From NCBI GenBank assembly GCA_030733815.1, contig JAUZQE010000011.1:26858-90857 (forward strand): a stretch of DNA of 64,000 bases, written 5' to 3'. The stretch is from Yanghanlia caeni. Its GTDB lineage: Bacteria > Pseudomonadota > Gammaproteobacteria > Burkholderiales > Burkholderiaceae_B. Below the pieces are notes generated by a model. It saw only the letters and a list, made by a program, of their open reading frames with translations. It was not told where the DNA came from and did no database searches. Below, in pieces: positions 38,950 through 48,252 of the stretch. The translations under genes and the position numbers were made by a program. How positions within the stretch are numbered: the stretch's first letter is position 1; each line of letters begins with the position of its first letter.

Positions 38950-39752
38950 ACGACGCAACGCAGCCGCCGGCCGACCCCGGGCAGGCCATCATCCATTTCG
39001 ACAAGGTGGTGAAACGCTTCGGCGACGTGACCGTGCTCGATTCGCTCGACTTCGAAGTCGCCAAGGGCGAGAAGGTCACCATCATCGGGCCCTCGGGTTC
39101 CGGCAAATCCACCGTACTGCGCATTCTGATGACGCTGGAAACCATCGACGAAGGCGTCATTCACGTGGCGGGCAAGCCCTTGTGGCACGAACGGCGCAAC
39201 GGAGCACTCGTGCCGGCCAGCGAAGAGCACCTGCGCGAAATGCGCAAGGAAATGGGCATGGTGTTCCAGCAGTTCAACCTGTTTCCGCACATGACGGTGC
39301 GGCGCAACGTGACCGAAGCTCCGGTACACGTGCTGGGCCTTTCACGGGCCGAGGCAAACGAACGGGCCGAAGAGTACCTGGCGCTGGTGGGCCTGAGCGA
39401 CCAGGCCGACAAGTTCCCCAGCCAGCTTTCCGGCGGGCAGCAGCAACGGGTGGCGATTGCCCGGGCGCTCGCCATGCGGCCCAACATCATGCTGTTCGAT
39501 GAGCCCACCTCGGCGCTCGACCCCGAGCTGGTGGGTGAAGTGCTGAGCGTGATTCAGCGGCTGGCCGAAGAACACGACCTGACCATGCTGCTGGTGACGC
39601 ACGAAATGCAGTTCGCCAAGCGGGTGTCTGACCGCGTGTGCTTCTTCGACAAGGGCCGCATTGTCGAGCAGGGCCCGCCGGAACAGGTGTTCGTGGAACC
39701 GCATGAAGAACGCACCCGCGACTTCCTGCAGAATTTTCTGAATACCGCCTGA
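38946..39752 (+). CDS. ehuA: Ectoine ABC importer ATPase EhuA
   Basis: ATP-hydrolysing subunit, 268 residues. Walker A is GPSGSGKST, the signature is LSGGQQQRV and Walker B is [13 protein letters not shown], with the switch His in [10 protein letters not shown]. Amino-acid-type ABC ATPases share [12 protein letters not shown]. It overlaps ehuD and ends the operon; the aminotransferase gene is convergent, with its stop 11 bases away. Confidence 0.93.
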   Translation: MNDATQPPADPGQAIIHFDKVVKRFGDVTVLDSLDFEVAKGEKVTIIGPSGSGKSTVLRILMTLETIDEGVIHVAGKPLWHERRNGALVPASEEHLREMRKEMGMVFQQFNLFPHMTVRRNVTEAPVHVLGLSRAEANERAEEYLALVGLSDQADKFPSQLSGGQQQRVAIARALAMRPNIMLFDEPTSALDPELVGEVLSVIQRLAEEHDLTMLLVTHEMQFAKRVSDRVCFFDKGRIVEQGPPEQVFVEPHEERTRDFLQNFLNTA

Positions 39753-39763
39753 TCAGTGCCTGA

Positions 39764-41005
39764 TCAGCGGTTTTCCATCACCTCGCTCACCGCGCGGTCG
39801 AGCACTTCCAGGCCCTGAACCAGCAAATCTTCGTCGATGGTGAGCGCGGGCAGCACCTTGAGCACCTCGTCGTACGTGCCGGTGGTGAGCGTGACCAGCC
39901 CGCAGGCAAGCGCCCGGCTGGCAATTTCGGTGGCCAGCCCCAGGGGCGCCGGCGTGACCAGCCCCTGAATCAGCCCCCTGCCCCGCACACCCAGCCCCAC
40001 GTGGGCGTACGCTTGCGCCAGGTTTTCGAGCCAGTCGCGCACCATGCGTTCCTTGCGGCGCACGTGTACCGCGAAACTGTCGTCGGCCCAGTAGGCTTCG
40101 AGCACGTGTTCGGCGGTGAGCAGCGCCAGCGTGGCGGTTTCGTCGGACACGGGCGAACAATACTGCGTGGCGGGCAGATCGGGGCGGCTCAGCAGCACCG
40201 ACATGGGCAGGCCAAAACCGGAAAGCGAACGCGACAGGGCGATCATGTCGGCACGCACGCCAGAGGCCTCAAAGCTGAAGAAGCGCCCCGTGCGGCCGCA
40301 GCCCACGATGGTTTCGTCCATGATCAGCAGCATGCCGTGGCGCCGGCAGAGCGACTCGAGATCGCGCAGCCAGCGCCAGCTGAGGACGTCGATTCCGCCT
40401 TCACCCAGTACCGTTTCCACCACCACGGCGGCCGGCTTTTCGTTGTCGCACGGGCACATGTCGAGCTGGCGCTCGAGGTACGCCATGGTATCGACGTCGG
40501 GGCCGAAACTGCCGTCGTAGGGCATGAAAAGGGTGTCGCCAATGCCCGTGGACGCCGCCCACATGATGGGCCCCTTGAGATCGGCGCGAAAGGCATCACA
40601 GCGCGTGAACGACACGGCCTTGTGGCGCCCCGTTGCAACGCGTGCCGCCTTGAGGGCGGATTCGACGGCGGCCGCGGCGGTGGTACCGGTGTAATGCACC
40701 CGGTATTCCCAGCCACGCGGGCGCAGCAGATAGCCGTCGATGGCATCGCGAAAACGCCCGAGCGCGCGGCCCAGATCGTTTTCGAGTGTGCCACCGGGCA
40801 CACTGCGACGCAGCATCTGCATGAGCAGCGGGTTGTCGTGCCCGTAGTTCAGCGCGCCGGCGGCGCTGCTGAAGTCGATATAGTGCCGGCCGCAGGCGTC
40901 GGCCAATACCGAACCCTGGGCATGCGTGAAAAGACTGGTGTCTGCGGAACGGGCGTAATCACGCACATGCGACTGCACCCGTTCCAGTATTCTTGGTTCG
41001 ATCAC
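39764..41005 (-). CDS. EctB-like class III aminotransferase without the PLP lysine
   Basis: Resembles diaminobutyrate-2-oxoglutarate aminotransferase (EctB, first ectoine step): GSVLADACGRHYIDF, GALNYGHDNPL, MPYDGSFGPD, GCGRTGRFFSFEASGV and LSGFGLP all align. It is 413 residues, normal length. However, the position of the Schiff-base Lys is Arg259 (LSRSLSG, codon CGT at 40229-40231, where EctB has LSKS). The phosphate-binding GTN is TAA-like (HYTGTTAAAAVE), and the HNGTFRGNN block is replaced by QYCSPVSDET. The frame is intact, so it is not an obvious pseudogene but is unlikely to transaminate normally. It follows the MarR gene by 50 bases. No ectA, ectC or ectoine-degradation gene is nearby. 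Confidence 0.85.
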   Translation of the reverse strand: MIEPRILERVQSHVRDYARSADTSLFTHAQGSVLADACGRHYIDFSSAAGALNYGHDNPLLMQMLRRSVPGGTLENDLGRALGRFRDAIDGYLLRPRGWEYRVHYTGTTAAAAVESALKAARVATGRHKAVSFTRCDAFRADLKGPIMWAASTGIGDTLFMPYDGSFGPDVDTMAYLERQLDMCPCDNEKPAAVVVETVLGEGGIDVLSWRWLRDLESLCRRHGMLLIMDETIVGCGRTGRFFSFEASGVRADMIALSRSLSGFGLPMSVLLSRPDLPATQYCSPVSDETATLALLTAEHVLEAYWADDSFAVHVRRKERMVRDWLENLAQAYAHVGLGVRGRGLIQGLVTPAPLGLATEIASRALACGLVTLTTGTYDEVLKVLPALTIDEDLLVQGLEVLDRAVSEVMENR

Positions 41006-41054
41006 GGTTTACTCCCCTGGCCGGCTGCGCCAGTCGTTCGAGTTTCCGCGCCCC

Positions 41055-41591
41055 TCAAACCGCGATGCCCGATTCCGGCTGAGCGCCGTCGAGAGGGACA
41101 TCGAGCATGGGCGATGCAGTCTCGGGCAGCGCCGGTTCGTTCGAGTCCTTGTCTTCCATGAGCGCCACGATGCGTTCAAGCGACAACGTGATGGTGGCCT
41201 GTTCGAGTTCGGGCAGTTCCTTGAGCGCCTCGGCCAGTTTCTGCTGCAGGGGCGAGGGTGTGTCGCGCACAAGGTTGCGGCCGGCCTCGGTGGCCGACAC
41301 CATGACAATGCGGCGGTCTTCCCGGCTGCGCTCACGCAGCACCCAGCCCTTGTCTTCAAGGCGGTCGAGAATGCCCACCACCGTACTGGGGCTCACGTGG
41401 ATTTCACGGCTGATGGCCGTGGTTGTGAGCGGACCGTTTTCGGCCACCGCACGCAGGCACACCAGCTGCGGTGCCGTAATGTTGCTGTAGGCGGCCAGCT
41501 GGCGGGAATGCAGGGCGATGGAACGCGTGATGCGCCGCAGCGCCCTGAGGATACGAAGGTCGTACGGAGCTGCAGATTCAACAGGAACCAT
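41055..41591 (-). CDS. MarR-family regulator, EctR-like
   Basis: Winged-helix DNA-binding protein of 178 residues. The helix-turn-helix lies at about residues 50-85 (TTTAISREIHVSPSTVVGIL, then DRLEDKGWVLRERSREDRRI), with dimerisation helices on both sides. An acidic tail follows. MarR proteins called EctR repress ectABC in methylotrophs and sit just upstream of those genes, as this one sits upstream of the EctB-like gene. The link to ectoine is therefore from position. Likely autoregulated. Confidence 0.85.
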   Translation of the reverse strand: MVPVESAAPYDLRILRALRRITRSIALHSRQLAAYSNITAPQLVCLRAVAENGPLTTTAISREIHVSPSTVVGILDRLEDKGWVLRERSREDRRIVMVSATEAGRNLVRDTPSPLQQKLAEALKELPELEQATITLSLERIVALMEDKDSNEPALPETASPMLDVPLDGAQPESGIAV

Positions 41592-41713
41592 GATCTACCC
41601 GAAATGAATGGAACCGATTAGTTTATGTAAGAATGGTATGAGCCCGAGAAGCACAGTGTCAACTTGAGCCGGCACCGCCGCCCCCGGGCGTGTACATCGG
41701 GCCACAGCGTTGC

Positions 41714-41781
41714 CGCACGCCCGTTCTTTGCGCACCCCCGTTTTTTGCGCTCACCCGTTCTTCGCGCTCACCCGTTCTTTG
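41714..41781. repeat. 17-bp tandem repeat, four copies
   Basis: Four consecutive 17-base units (41714, 41731, 41748, 41765) related to CGCTCACCCGTTCTTTG, differing by one to three bases. It lies 24 bases beyond the tldD stop. No hairpin forms; a simple minisatellite in the gap between tldD and marR. The rest of 41592-41804 holds no gene I can support. Confidence 0.85.
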
Positions 41782-41804
41782 CTGCGGCGCGCGCGTGGGC
41801 CGGA

Positions 41805-43265
41805 TCAGGCCGTTCCGCCCACGGTAAGGCCCTCCATGCGCAGCGTGGGCATGCCCACCCCGACCGGCACGCTCTGGCCGTCTTTGCCACACGTGCCCAC
41901 GCCCGAATCCAGCTGCATGTCGTTGCCGATCATGCTGACCCGGTTCATGGCATCGGGGCCGTTGCCGATGAGCGTGGCCCCCTTCACGGGGGCGGTGACC
42001 TTGCCGTTTTCGATCAGGTAGGCTTCCGACGCCGAAAACACGAACTTGCCGCTGGTGATGTCAACCTGCCCGCCGCCAAAGTTCACGGCGTACAGGCCGT
42101 TCTTCACCGAAGCGATGATCTCTTCCGGCGGCGTGTCGCCCGCCAGCATGTAGGTGTTGGTCATGCGCGGCATGGGCAGATGCGCGTACGACTCGCGCCG
42201 GCCATTGCCCGTGACGCCGTGCCTCATGAGTCGTGCGTTCATCGTGTCTTGCATATAGCCGCGCAGAATGCCGTCTTCGATCAGCACGTTCGCCTGTGTG
42301 GCGTTGCCTTCGTCGTCGATGTTCAGCGAGCCGCGGCGCCCTTCAAGGGTGCCGTCATCGACCACGGTTACGCCCGGTGCGGCCACGCGCTCGCCGATGC
42401 GCCCAGAAAACACGCTGGAACCCTTGCGGTTGAAGTCACCTTCCAGGCCGTGGCCCACGGCTTCGTGCAGCAGAATGCCGGGCCAGCCGGAACCCAGCAC
42501 CACGGTCATTTCGCCTGCGGGTGCGGGGCGCGCCTGCAGGTTGGTTAGCGCCTCGTGCGCGGCGCGCTGCGCGTACGACTTAAGCACGTCGTCGGTAAAG
42601 TATTCGAGCCCGGTGCGCCCGCCGCCGCCGGCATGGCCCATTTCGCGGCGCCCGGCCTGTTCGGCAATGACGGTGAGCGAAAGGCGCACCAGCGGCCGCA
42701 CGTCGGCCGCCATGCGCCCGTCGCTGTCGGCCACCAGCACCACGTCGTATTCGGCGCCCAGGCTGGCCATGACCTGAATGATGCGCGGATCGACGGCGCG
42801 CGCCATGGCCTCGAGCCGTTCGAGCAGCTGCACCTTGGCCGGTGAGTCGAGCGTGGCCACCGGGTCGATGGCCGGGTACAACGCATGAGCCGAGGTGCCT
42901 TCCGGCGCGTTCACCTTGCGTCGGCCGGCACCGCGTCGCGCAATGCTGCGCACGGCACGCGCCGAGGACATCAGCGCGTCGGCCGAAAGGGAATCGGAAT
43001 ACGCGAAGGCGGTTTTCTCGCCGCTGACCGCGCGCACGCCCACGCCCTGCTCGATTGAAAAGCTGCCCGTCTTGACGATGCCTTCGTCGAGGCTCCAGCC
43101 TTCACTGCGCGTGTATTGGAAGTACAGATCGGCGTAATCGACCCGGTGAGTCAGGATTTCGGCCAGCGCCGCCGACATGTCGGCTTCGGTGAGCCCCCAT
43201 GGATCGAGCAACACGGATTTGGCAGTGGCCAGGGCATTTACGGCGGGGTCAACGGGTTTCATCAT
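41805..43265 (-). CDS. tldD: Metalloprotease TldD
   Basis: Zinc protease of 486 residues that, with TldE/PmbA, processes small peptides such as microcins and degrades unfolded antitoxins. The metal motif is HEAVGHGLE (HExxxH) in [36 protein letters not shown] near the C-terminus is conserved. No tldE/pmbA is in the window. It starts 26 bases after the amidase gene on the same strand, so the two are likely one operon, a pairing also seen in other Burkholderiales. Confidence 0.95.
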   Translation of the reverse strand: MMKPVDPAVNALATAKSVLLDPWGLTEADMSAALAEILTHRVDYADLYFQYTRSEGWSLDEGIVKTGSFSIEQGVGVRAVSGEKTAFAYSDSLSADALMSSARAVRSIARRGAGRRKVNAPEGTSAHALYPAIDPVATLDSPAKVQLLERLEAMARAVDPRIIQVMASLGAEYDVVLVADSDGRMAADVRPLVRLSLTVIAEQAGRREMGHAGGGGRTGLEYFTDDVLKSYAQRAAHEALTNLQARPAPAGEMTVVLGSGWPGILLHEAVGHGLEGDFNRKGSSVFSGRIGERVAAPGVTVVDDGTLEGRRGSLNIDDEGNATQANVLIEDGILRGYMQDTMNARLMRHGVTGNGRRESYAHLPMPRMTNTYMLAGDTPPEEIIASVKNGLYAVNFGGGQVDITSGKFVFSASEAYLIENGKVTAPVKGATLIGNGPDAMNRVSMIGNDMQLDSGVGTCGKDGQSVPVGVGMPTLRMEGLTVGGTA

Positions 43266-43291
43266 TTAGTATAAGTAGTGGCGTGAAGCGA

Positions 43292-44161
43292 TTATTCAAC
43301 GTGCGCGGTAGTAACGGGTAAATGGGCAGCGGTTGCACCGCCAACTGGAATCACGCGATGCGCAAGCGCGGGCAGCGACTGGCGAACGCTTTCGATGCGC
43401 CCAAGGTCAAGCGCAGCCGTTACGGCGCCCTCGCCTTCCGGCAGGCAGGCCACCACGTCGCCCCAGGGGTCGATCAGCATGGAATGCCCCCAGGTGCGCC
43501 GGCCGTTCTCGTGCTTGCCGCCCTGGGCCGCCGCAAGCACGTAGCACTGGTTTTCAATGGCGCGCGCACGCAGCAGAATTTCCCAATGTGCGGAACCGGT
43601 AGTGTAGGTGAATGCCGAGGGCACCACGATCAGTGAAACGTCGTTCATGGCCCGATACAGTTCGGGAAAGCGCAGATCGTAGCAGACCGACAGGCCCACT
43701 TTGCCCAGCGGCGTATCGACCACCTGCGGGCCATTCGAGCCCGGGCGTATTGAAATGGATTCGTCGTACGATTCCTGGCCCTTGCGAAAACCGAAAAGGT
43801 GGATCTTGTCGTAGCGGGCAACCTGGTTTCCGGCGGGATCAAACACCAGCAGTGCATTGTAGATGCGGTTGGCATCTTCACTTTGCAAGGGCAGGGTGCC
43901 GCCCAGCAGCCATATTCCATGGCGGCGCGCCGTATCGGCCAGGAACTGCTGGATCGGGCCGCTTCCGGGCGCTTCCATGAGCGCCAGCTTTTCGGGGTCG
44001 CGCCGGCCCAGAAAACAGAAGTATTCCGGCAGCAGCACCAGTTGCGCTCCCTGGGCACCCGCCTGGTCTATTAACCGCGCTGCAGCATCGAGATTCGCCT
44101 GTACCGAAGTGGACGACACCATTTGAATGGCGGCAACCTGAAACGTTCCATTCTGCGACAT
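43292..44161 (-). CDS. Carbon-nitrogen hydrolase (nitrilase superfamily, Nit type)
   Basis: Amidase of 289 residues with the catalytic triad Glu (LPEYFCFLG), Lys (YDKIHLFGF) and Cys (GLSVCYDLRFPELYR). This matches the Nit1/Nit2 branch, whose members remove deaminated glutathione or omega-amides as metabolite repair. AFTYTTGSAHWEILLRARAI is characteristic of that branch. The start ATG at 44161 is supported by its fit to the family N-terminus (FQVAAIQMVSSTSVQANL). First gene of a two-gene unit with tldD. Confidence 0.9.
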   Translation of the reverse strand: MSQNGTFQVAAIQMVSSTSVQANLDAAARLIDQAGAQGAQLVLLPEYFCFLGRRDPEKLALMEAPGSGPIQQFLADTARRHGIWLLGGTLPLQSEDANRIYNALLVFDPAGNQVARYDKIHLFGFRKGQESYDESISIRPGSNGPQVVDTPLGKVGLSVCYDLRFPELYRAMNDVSLIVVPSAFTYTTGSAHWEILLRARAIENQCYVLAAAQGGKHENGRRTWGHSMLIDPWGDVVACLPEGEGAVTAALDLGRIESVRQSLPALAHRVIPVGGATAAHLPVTTAHVE

Positions 44162-44273
44162 AATACTTTTACCCCATATATTTCATTCAATACCGATTCG
44201 GCGCAGCGCAAAAATATCGCGTGAAGTGTTCCCGAATGGAATCACATAACGCTAGAATATAAAGGCTTTTAAT

Positions 44274-44291
44274 CCCAATAACGTTATTGGG
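44274..44291. promoter_or_regulatory. 18-bp perfect palindrome upstream of H-NS gene
   Basis: CCCAATAACGTTATTGGG is a perfect dyad with no spacer, 41 bases before the H-NS-type gene and close to an AT-rich promoter region (TAGAATATAAAG just upstream). Such a site may be an operator, possibly for autoregulation. No T-run follows, so it is not a typical terminator. Confidence 0.45.
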
Positions 44292-44331
44292 TGGGCATAC
44301 GTAACAATAATTTTCCAACATCGGGAAACCC

Positions 44332-44688
44332 ATGACACGAACCAATTACGCCACGCAGCGTCGCAAAATCGAAAAAGAAATCGAGCGTCTGCAGAAACAG
44401 GCTGCCGCTCTTGAAAAGAAACAGCGTGCGCCTGCTATCCGCGAGATTGTGGGCACCATGCGCAAGTACGATATTACGCCCGAAGACGTCGCCGAAGCCT
44501 TTGCGCGCCGCAGCCGCGTCGGCCGCCCCGCTGCAAAGAAAGCCACCACCGCCCGGACACCGGTTCCCCCCAAATACCGCAACCCTGAAACCGGCGCAAC
44601 GTGGTCAGGTCGTGGCAAACCGCCCCGCTGGATTTCCGAAGCCGAAGCCGAAGGCAAGAGCCGCGACAGCTTCCTCATCAATCCGTAA
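44332..44688 (+). CDS. H-NS family nucleoid protein
   Basis: DNA-binding nucleoid protein of 118 residues. The N-terminal half is a basic coiled coil for dimerisation (RRKIEKEIERLQKQAAALEK), the linker is Ala/Lys-rich, and the C-terminal DNA-binding core is YRNPETGATWSGRGKPPRWI followed by EGKSRDSFLINP. That core, with the SGRGKPP AT-hook-like loop, defines the H-NS relatives of Bordetella and Burkholderia. It silences AT-rich genes. Start at 44332 is the only ATG near the frame's 5' end. Confidence 0.93.
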   Translation: MTRTNYATQRRKIEKEIERLQKQAAALEKKQRAPAIREIVGTMRKYDITPEDVAEAFARRSRVGRPAAKKATTARTPVPPKYRNPETGATWSGRGKPPRWISEAEAEGKSRDSFLINP

Positions 44689-44727
44689 CGCCTGTGCCGC
44701 ATGGGGCCGCATTCAAACGAATCGGCC

Positions 44728-45372
44728 TCAACGCGGCAAGTCATACCTCACTTCGCGTACCTGGCCATTATTGCCGGGAAAATCATCGAATATCGCCTGC
44801 ATCAGGTAAGGCATAACCGCCGCAAGATTATCGGCGTCGCTGCGATGAACCGCTGTGGCCCGATACACTTCGCGCCCCTGCTGCGACTGATCGGTAATCG
44901 TTACGGTGAGCGTATTGTGGTAGACGTCGACCGGCACCGTCACCACCGCCGGGCGGTAGAAAATGCCGCCGCCCCATCCACCCCAGCCGCCGTAATAGCC
45001 GCCAAAGGCCGGGCCCATCCAGCCGTCGTTCAAATATGCGTCATCGTAGCGCTGCACCCAGGTCTGCTTGAGCTCGGTACCATACTGCATGCGTACATCA
45101 AAGCGCGCCCGCGCATCACCGGTGGCCTCGCGCAGCCCTGTCGGGCCTATGGATGCGCGCAGCATGTCTGAAAATGCGCCGAATTCCAGATTGCCCGCCT
45201 GCTGCGGTTCGGCGACGATACGATAGTATTCCCCCTGAGTGCCCACCGGCCACTGCTGGTAAGTGGTCACGCGCGCAGAAAGTGTAGAGGCACATCCGCC
45301 CAGCGCCAGCAGCGCCGCCACGACCCCGAATCGCCAGAATGCGCCTGGCCCAACCGCCCCGTTGCTTATCAT
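44728..45372 (-). CDS. DUF4136 lipoprotein
   Basis: Predicted lipoprotein of 214 residues: signal peptide with lipobox LALGGCAST. The body matches the DUF4136 pattern, with YEFxV-like strand STLSARVTTYQQWPVGTQG at the N-terminus, a Gly/Trp/Tyr-rich loop (GGYYGGWGGWGGGIF) and a C-terminal MPYLMQAIFDDFPGN. Role unknown; relatives are envelope proteins. Convergent with the H-NS gene. Confidence 0.8.
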   Translation of the reverse strand: MISNGAVGPGAFWRFGVVAALLALGGCASTLSARVTTYQQWPVGTQGEYYRIVAEPQQAGNLEFGAFSDMLRASIGPTGLREATGDARARFDVRMQYGTELKQTWVQRYDDAYLNDGWMGPAFGGYYGGWGGWGGGIFYRPAVVTVPVDVYHNTLTVTITDQSQQGREVYRATAVHRSDADNLAAVMPYLMQAIFDDFPGNNGQVREVRYDLPR

Positions 45373-45543
45373 GATTCAACACCCGTCAGTTACGAATGCC
45401 CTGACACAGGAAATACAGAGCATCCTGTACTGCTGAAATACTACAATACCCGCTCCACACTGCCGCCGGCCCGCGGGCAATACCACATGAACGCGCCGCC
45501 CGGCATTTTCACCGGAACCTGTTCCGGCTTATGGTCGAGATCC

Positions 45544-48249
45544 ATGCGAACTGATACGCCCCCCACCATTTCCCGTCACGACTATCAACCTTTTCCCTAT
45601 GCACTGCCCGAAGTGGCACTGCAACTGGAACTCGATGCCGCGCGCACGCGGGTCACCACCCGAATGAGTTTTGAACGCGCGGCCGGTGAATTGGTTCCGC
45701 TGGTATTGAACGGGCAAGATCTGAGCCTGGAATCGGTGGCCATCGACGGCGTGCCGCTCGGGCCCGACGCGTACGAACTGCACGACGAAATGCTGGTGCT
45801 GCATCCGCAGGCCCGCCGCTTCACTGTCGAGATCGTCAGCACCTGCTGCCCTGAGGCCAATTCCACGCTCATGGGCCTGTATGTGTCGGGCAGGCACCTG
45901 TTCACGCAATGCGAAGCCGAAGGCTTCCGGCGTATTACCTGGTTCCCCGACCGCCCCGACGTCATGGCCCGTTACCGCGTCACGCTGCAGGCCGACACGG
46001 CTCACTACCCCCTGCTGCTGTCCAACGGCAACCTGCTGTCGCAGCGCGACCTGGGCGACGGCCGCCACGAAGCGGTATGGGAAGACCCGCATCCCAAGCC
46101 CAGCTACCTCTTTGCCGTGGTGGCGGGCGATTTCGCCTGCCGTGAAGAACGCATCACCACCCGCAGCGGGCGCGAGGTGCTGCTGCAGGTGTACAGCGAC
46201 CACGGCGCCGAGAACCGTACCGAATGGGCCATGGACTGCCTGATTCGCGCCATCCGCTGGGACGAAGCGCGCTATGACCTGGAACTGGACCTTGACCGCT
46301 TCATGATCGTGGCTGCGCGCGACTTCAATATGGGCGCCATGGAAAACAAGGGCCTGAACGTCTTCAACTCGGCCTACGTACTGGCCGATCCGGCCACGGC
46401 CACCGACGCGACCTACCGCGCGATCGAGGCCGTAATCGGGCATGAGTACTTCCACAACTGGACAGGCAACCGCGTCACCTGCCGCGACTGGTTTCAGCTC
46501 TCGCTCAAGGAAGGGCTGACCGTATTCCGCGATCAGGAGTTCTCGGCCGACATGCTCGCACACGGCCTGCAGGGGGCCGCGGCCGCCAGCGCCCGGGCCG
46601 TCAAGCGTATCGACGATGTCTCTGCACTGCGCATCGCCCAGTTCCCCGAAGACGCGGGCCCCATGGCGCACCCGATCCGGCCCGAAAGCTATCAGGAAAT
46701 CGCCAACTTCTATACCGCCACCATCTATGAAAAGGGTGCGGAAGTCATTCGCATGCAGCAGACGCTGCTGGGGCGCGAGGGCTTTCGGGAAGGGCTCGAC
46801 GAATACTTCCGCCGCCACGACGGCCAGGCCGTAACCTGCGACGATTTCATCGCCGCCATGGAGTCGGCCTACATCCGCCGCAACCCGGGCCGCGACCTGC
46901 AGGTGTTCCGCCACTGGTACAGCCAGGCCGGCACGCCGCGGGTTACCGTGCGCATGCAGCACGACCCGCAGGCGCAGACCTGCACGATCTCGCTCTCGCA
47001 GTCGAATCCGCCTGCCGGAATCGAGCTGCTGCAGAACCCGCCCGCCACCAAACCGCCGCTGCACATTCCCGTGGCAATCGGCCTGCTCTCGCCCACGGGC
47101 GCCGTGGTGCTGCCGCAAGGCGCGCAGCCCCATCCCCTGGGTGCGCCGGGCACGCTGCTGCTTGAGCTCACCGAAGCCGAGCAGTCCTGGACCTTCCACG
47201 GTGTGGCCGAGCGGCCCGTGCTTTCGCTGCTGCGCGACTTCTCTGCGCCAGTCATCATCGACTACGCGCGGCCCGACACCGAACTGGCCCTGCTGGCCCG
47301 CCACGATTCCGACCCGTTCGCCCGTTGGGAGGCCGGTCAGGAGCTGGCCCGCGGCCTGGTGCTTGGCCGCGTGCAGGCGCAATTGAACACGGCCGCCGAC
47401 CTCCTGTGCGACACCTGGGCCGCACTGGCGCAAGACACTGCGCTGTCGCCCGCCTACTTGGCGCGCGTGCTGACCCTGCCCGCGCAGCGTGAACTGATCG
47501 AGCTCACCACGCCCATGGAGCCCCAGGCCGTGGTTCAGGTGCACCGCGCCCTGACGCAGGAACTGGGTGGCCGGCTGCAAGACCACTGGGTACGCCTGTA
47601 CGGCGCCATGGCCGACGACCCGGCCACGCCCTACTCGCCCGATCCCGATTCCGCCGGGCGGCGTGCCTTGCGTGCGCTGGCACTCACCTACCTGCTGGCC
47701 GGCGGGCACCCGCAGGCCGCACAGTGGGCCATGCAGCACTACGAAGCGGCCACCAACATGAGCGAACGCATGGGGGCACTGAACGCCCTAGCCACGTGGG
47801 GCCCCGAAGAAGTGCGCACCGCCGCCTACCAGCATTTTTACGATATGTGGCAAGACGATCCGCTGGTGATCGACCGCTGGTTCAGCGTGCAGGCAGCCTC
47901 GCCATTCACCGGCGTGGGCGAGGTACAGGCGCTGATGCTGCACCCGGCCTTTTCCCTGCGCAACCCGAATCGCGCGCGTTCGGTTATCTTCCAGTTCTGC
48001 ATGAATAACCCGGGCAACGCGCACAGCGCCGCGGGCTACGCGTTCTGGGCCGATCAGGTGCTGGCGCTCGACGCGCTGAACCCCGAAATCGCGGCAAGGC
48101 TGGCGCGCGCCTTCGACAACTGGGCGCGCTACACGCCCGCCCTGCGCGAACCGGCCCGCGAAGCCCTGCAACGCATCGTGCAACACCCCACGCTCTCGCG
48201 CAATGTCGCAGAGATCGTCAACAAATCCTTGAGCATTCAGGAGCACTGA
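45544..48249 (+). CDS. pepN: Aminopeptidase N
   Basis: Zinc aminopeptidase of the M1 family that removes N-terminal residues from cytosolic peptides, 901 residues. Substrate-anchoring GAMEN is in FNMGAMENKGLNVF. The zinc site is HEYFHNWTGNRV with the downstream Glu in LSLKEGLTVFRD. The C-terminal DUF3458 domains are present. The start at 45544 (MRTDTPPTISRHDYQPF) matches the family; a further 19 residues are in frame to 45487 without a stronger ribosome binding site. It is followed by fbp after three bases. Confidence 0.94.
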   Translation: MRTDTPPTISRHDYQPFPYALPEVALQLELDAARTRVTTRMSFERAAGELVPLVLNGQDLSLESVAIDGVPLGPDAYELHDEMLVLHPQARRFTVEIVSTCCPEANSTLMGLYVSGRHLFTQCEAEGFRRITWFPDRPDVMARYRVTLQADTAHYPLLLSNGNLLSQRDLGDGRHEAVWEDPHPKPSYLFAVVAGDFACREERITTRSGREVLLQVYSDHGAENRTEWAMDCLIRAIRWDEARYDLELDLDRFMIVAARDFNMGAMENKGLNVFNSAYVLADPATATDATYRAIEAVIGHEYFHNWTGNRVTCRDWFQLSLKEGLTVFRDQEFSADMLAHGLQGAAAASARAVKRIDDVSALRIAQFPEDAGPMAHPIRPESYQEIANFYTATIYEKGAEVIRMQQTLLGREGFREGLDEYFRRHDGQAVTCDDFIAAMESAYIRRNPGRDLQVFRHWYSQAGTPRVTVRMQHDPQAQTCTISLSQSNPPAGIELLQNPPATKPPLHIPVAIGLLSPTGAVVLPQGAQPHPLGAPGTLLLELTEAEQSWTFHGVAERPVLSLLRDFSAPVIIDYARPDTELALLARHDSDPFARWEAGQELARGLVLGRVQAQLNTAADLLCDTWAALAQDTALSPAYLARVLTLPAQRELIELTTPMEPQAVVQVHRALTQELGGRLQDHWVRLYGAMADDPATPYSPDPDSAGRRALRALALTYLLAGGHPQAAQWAMQHYEAATNMSERMGALNALATWGPEEVRTAAYQHFYDMWQDDPLVIDRWFSVQAASPFTGVGEVQALMLHPAFSLRNPNRARSVIFQFCMNNPGNAHSAAGYAFWADQVLALDALNPEIAARLARAFDNWARYTPALREPAREALQRIVQHPTLSRNVAEIVNKSLSIQEH

Positions 48250-48252
48250 TCA

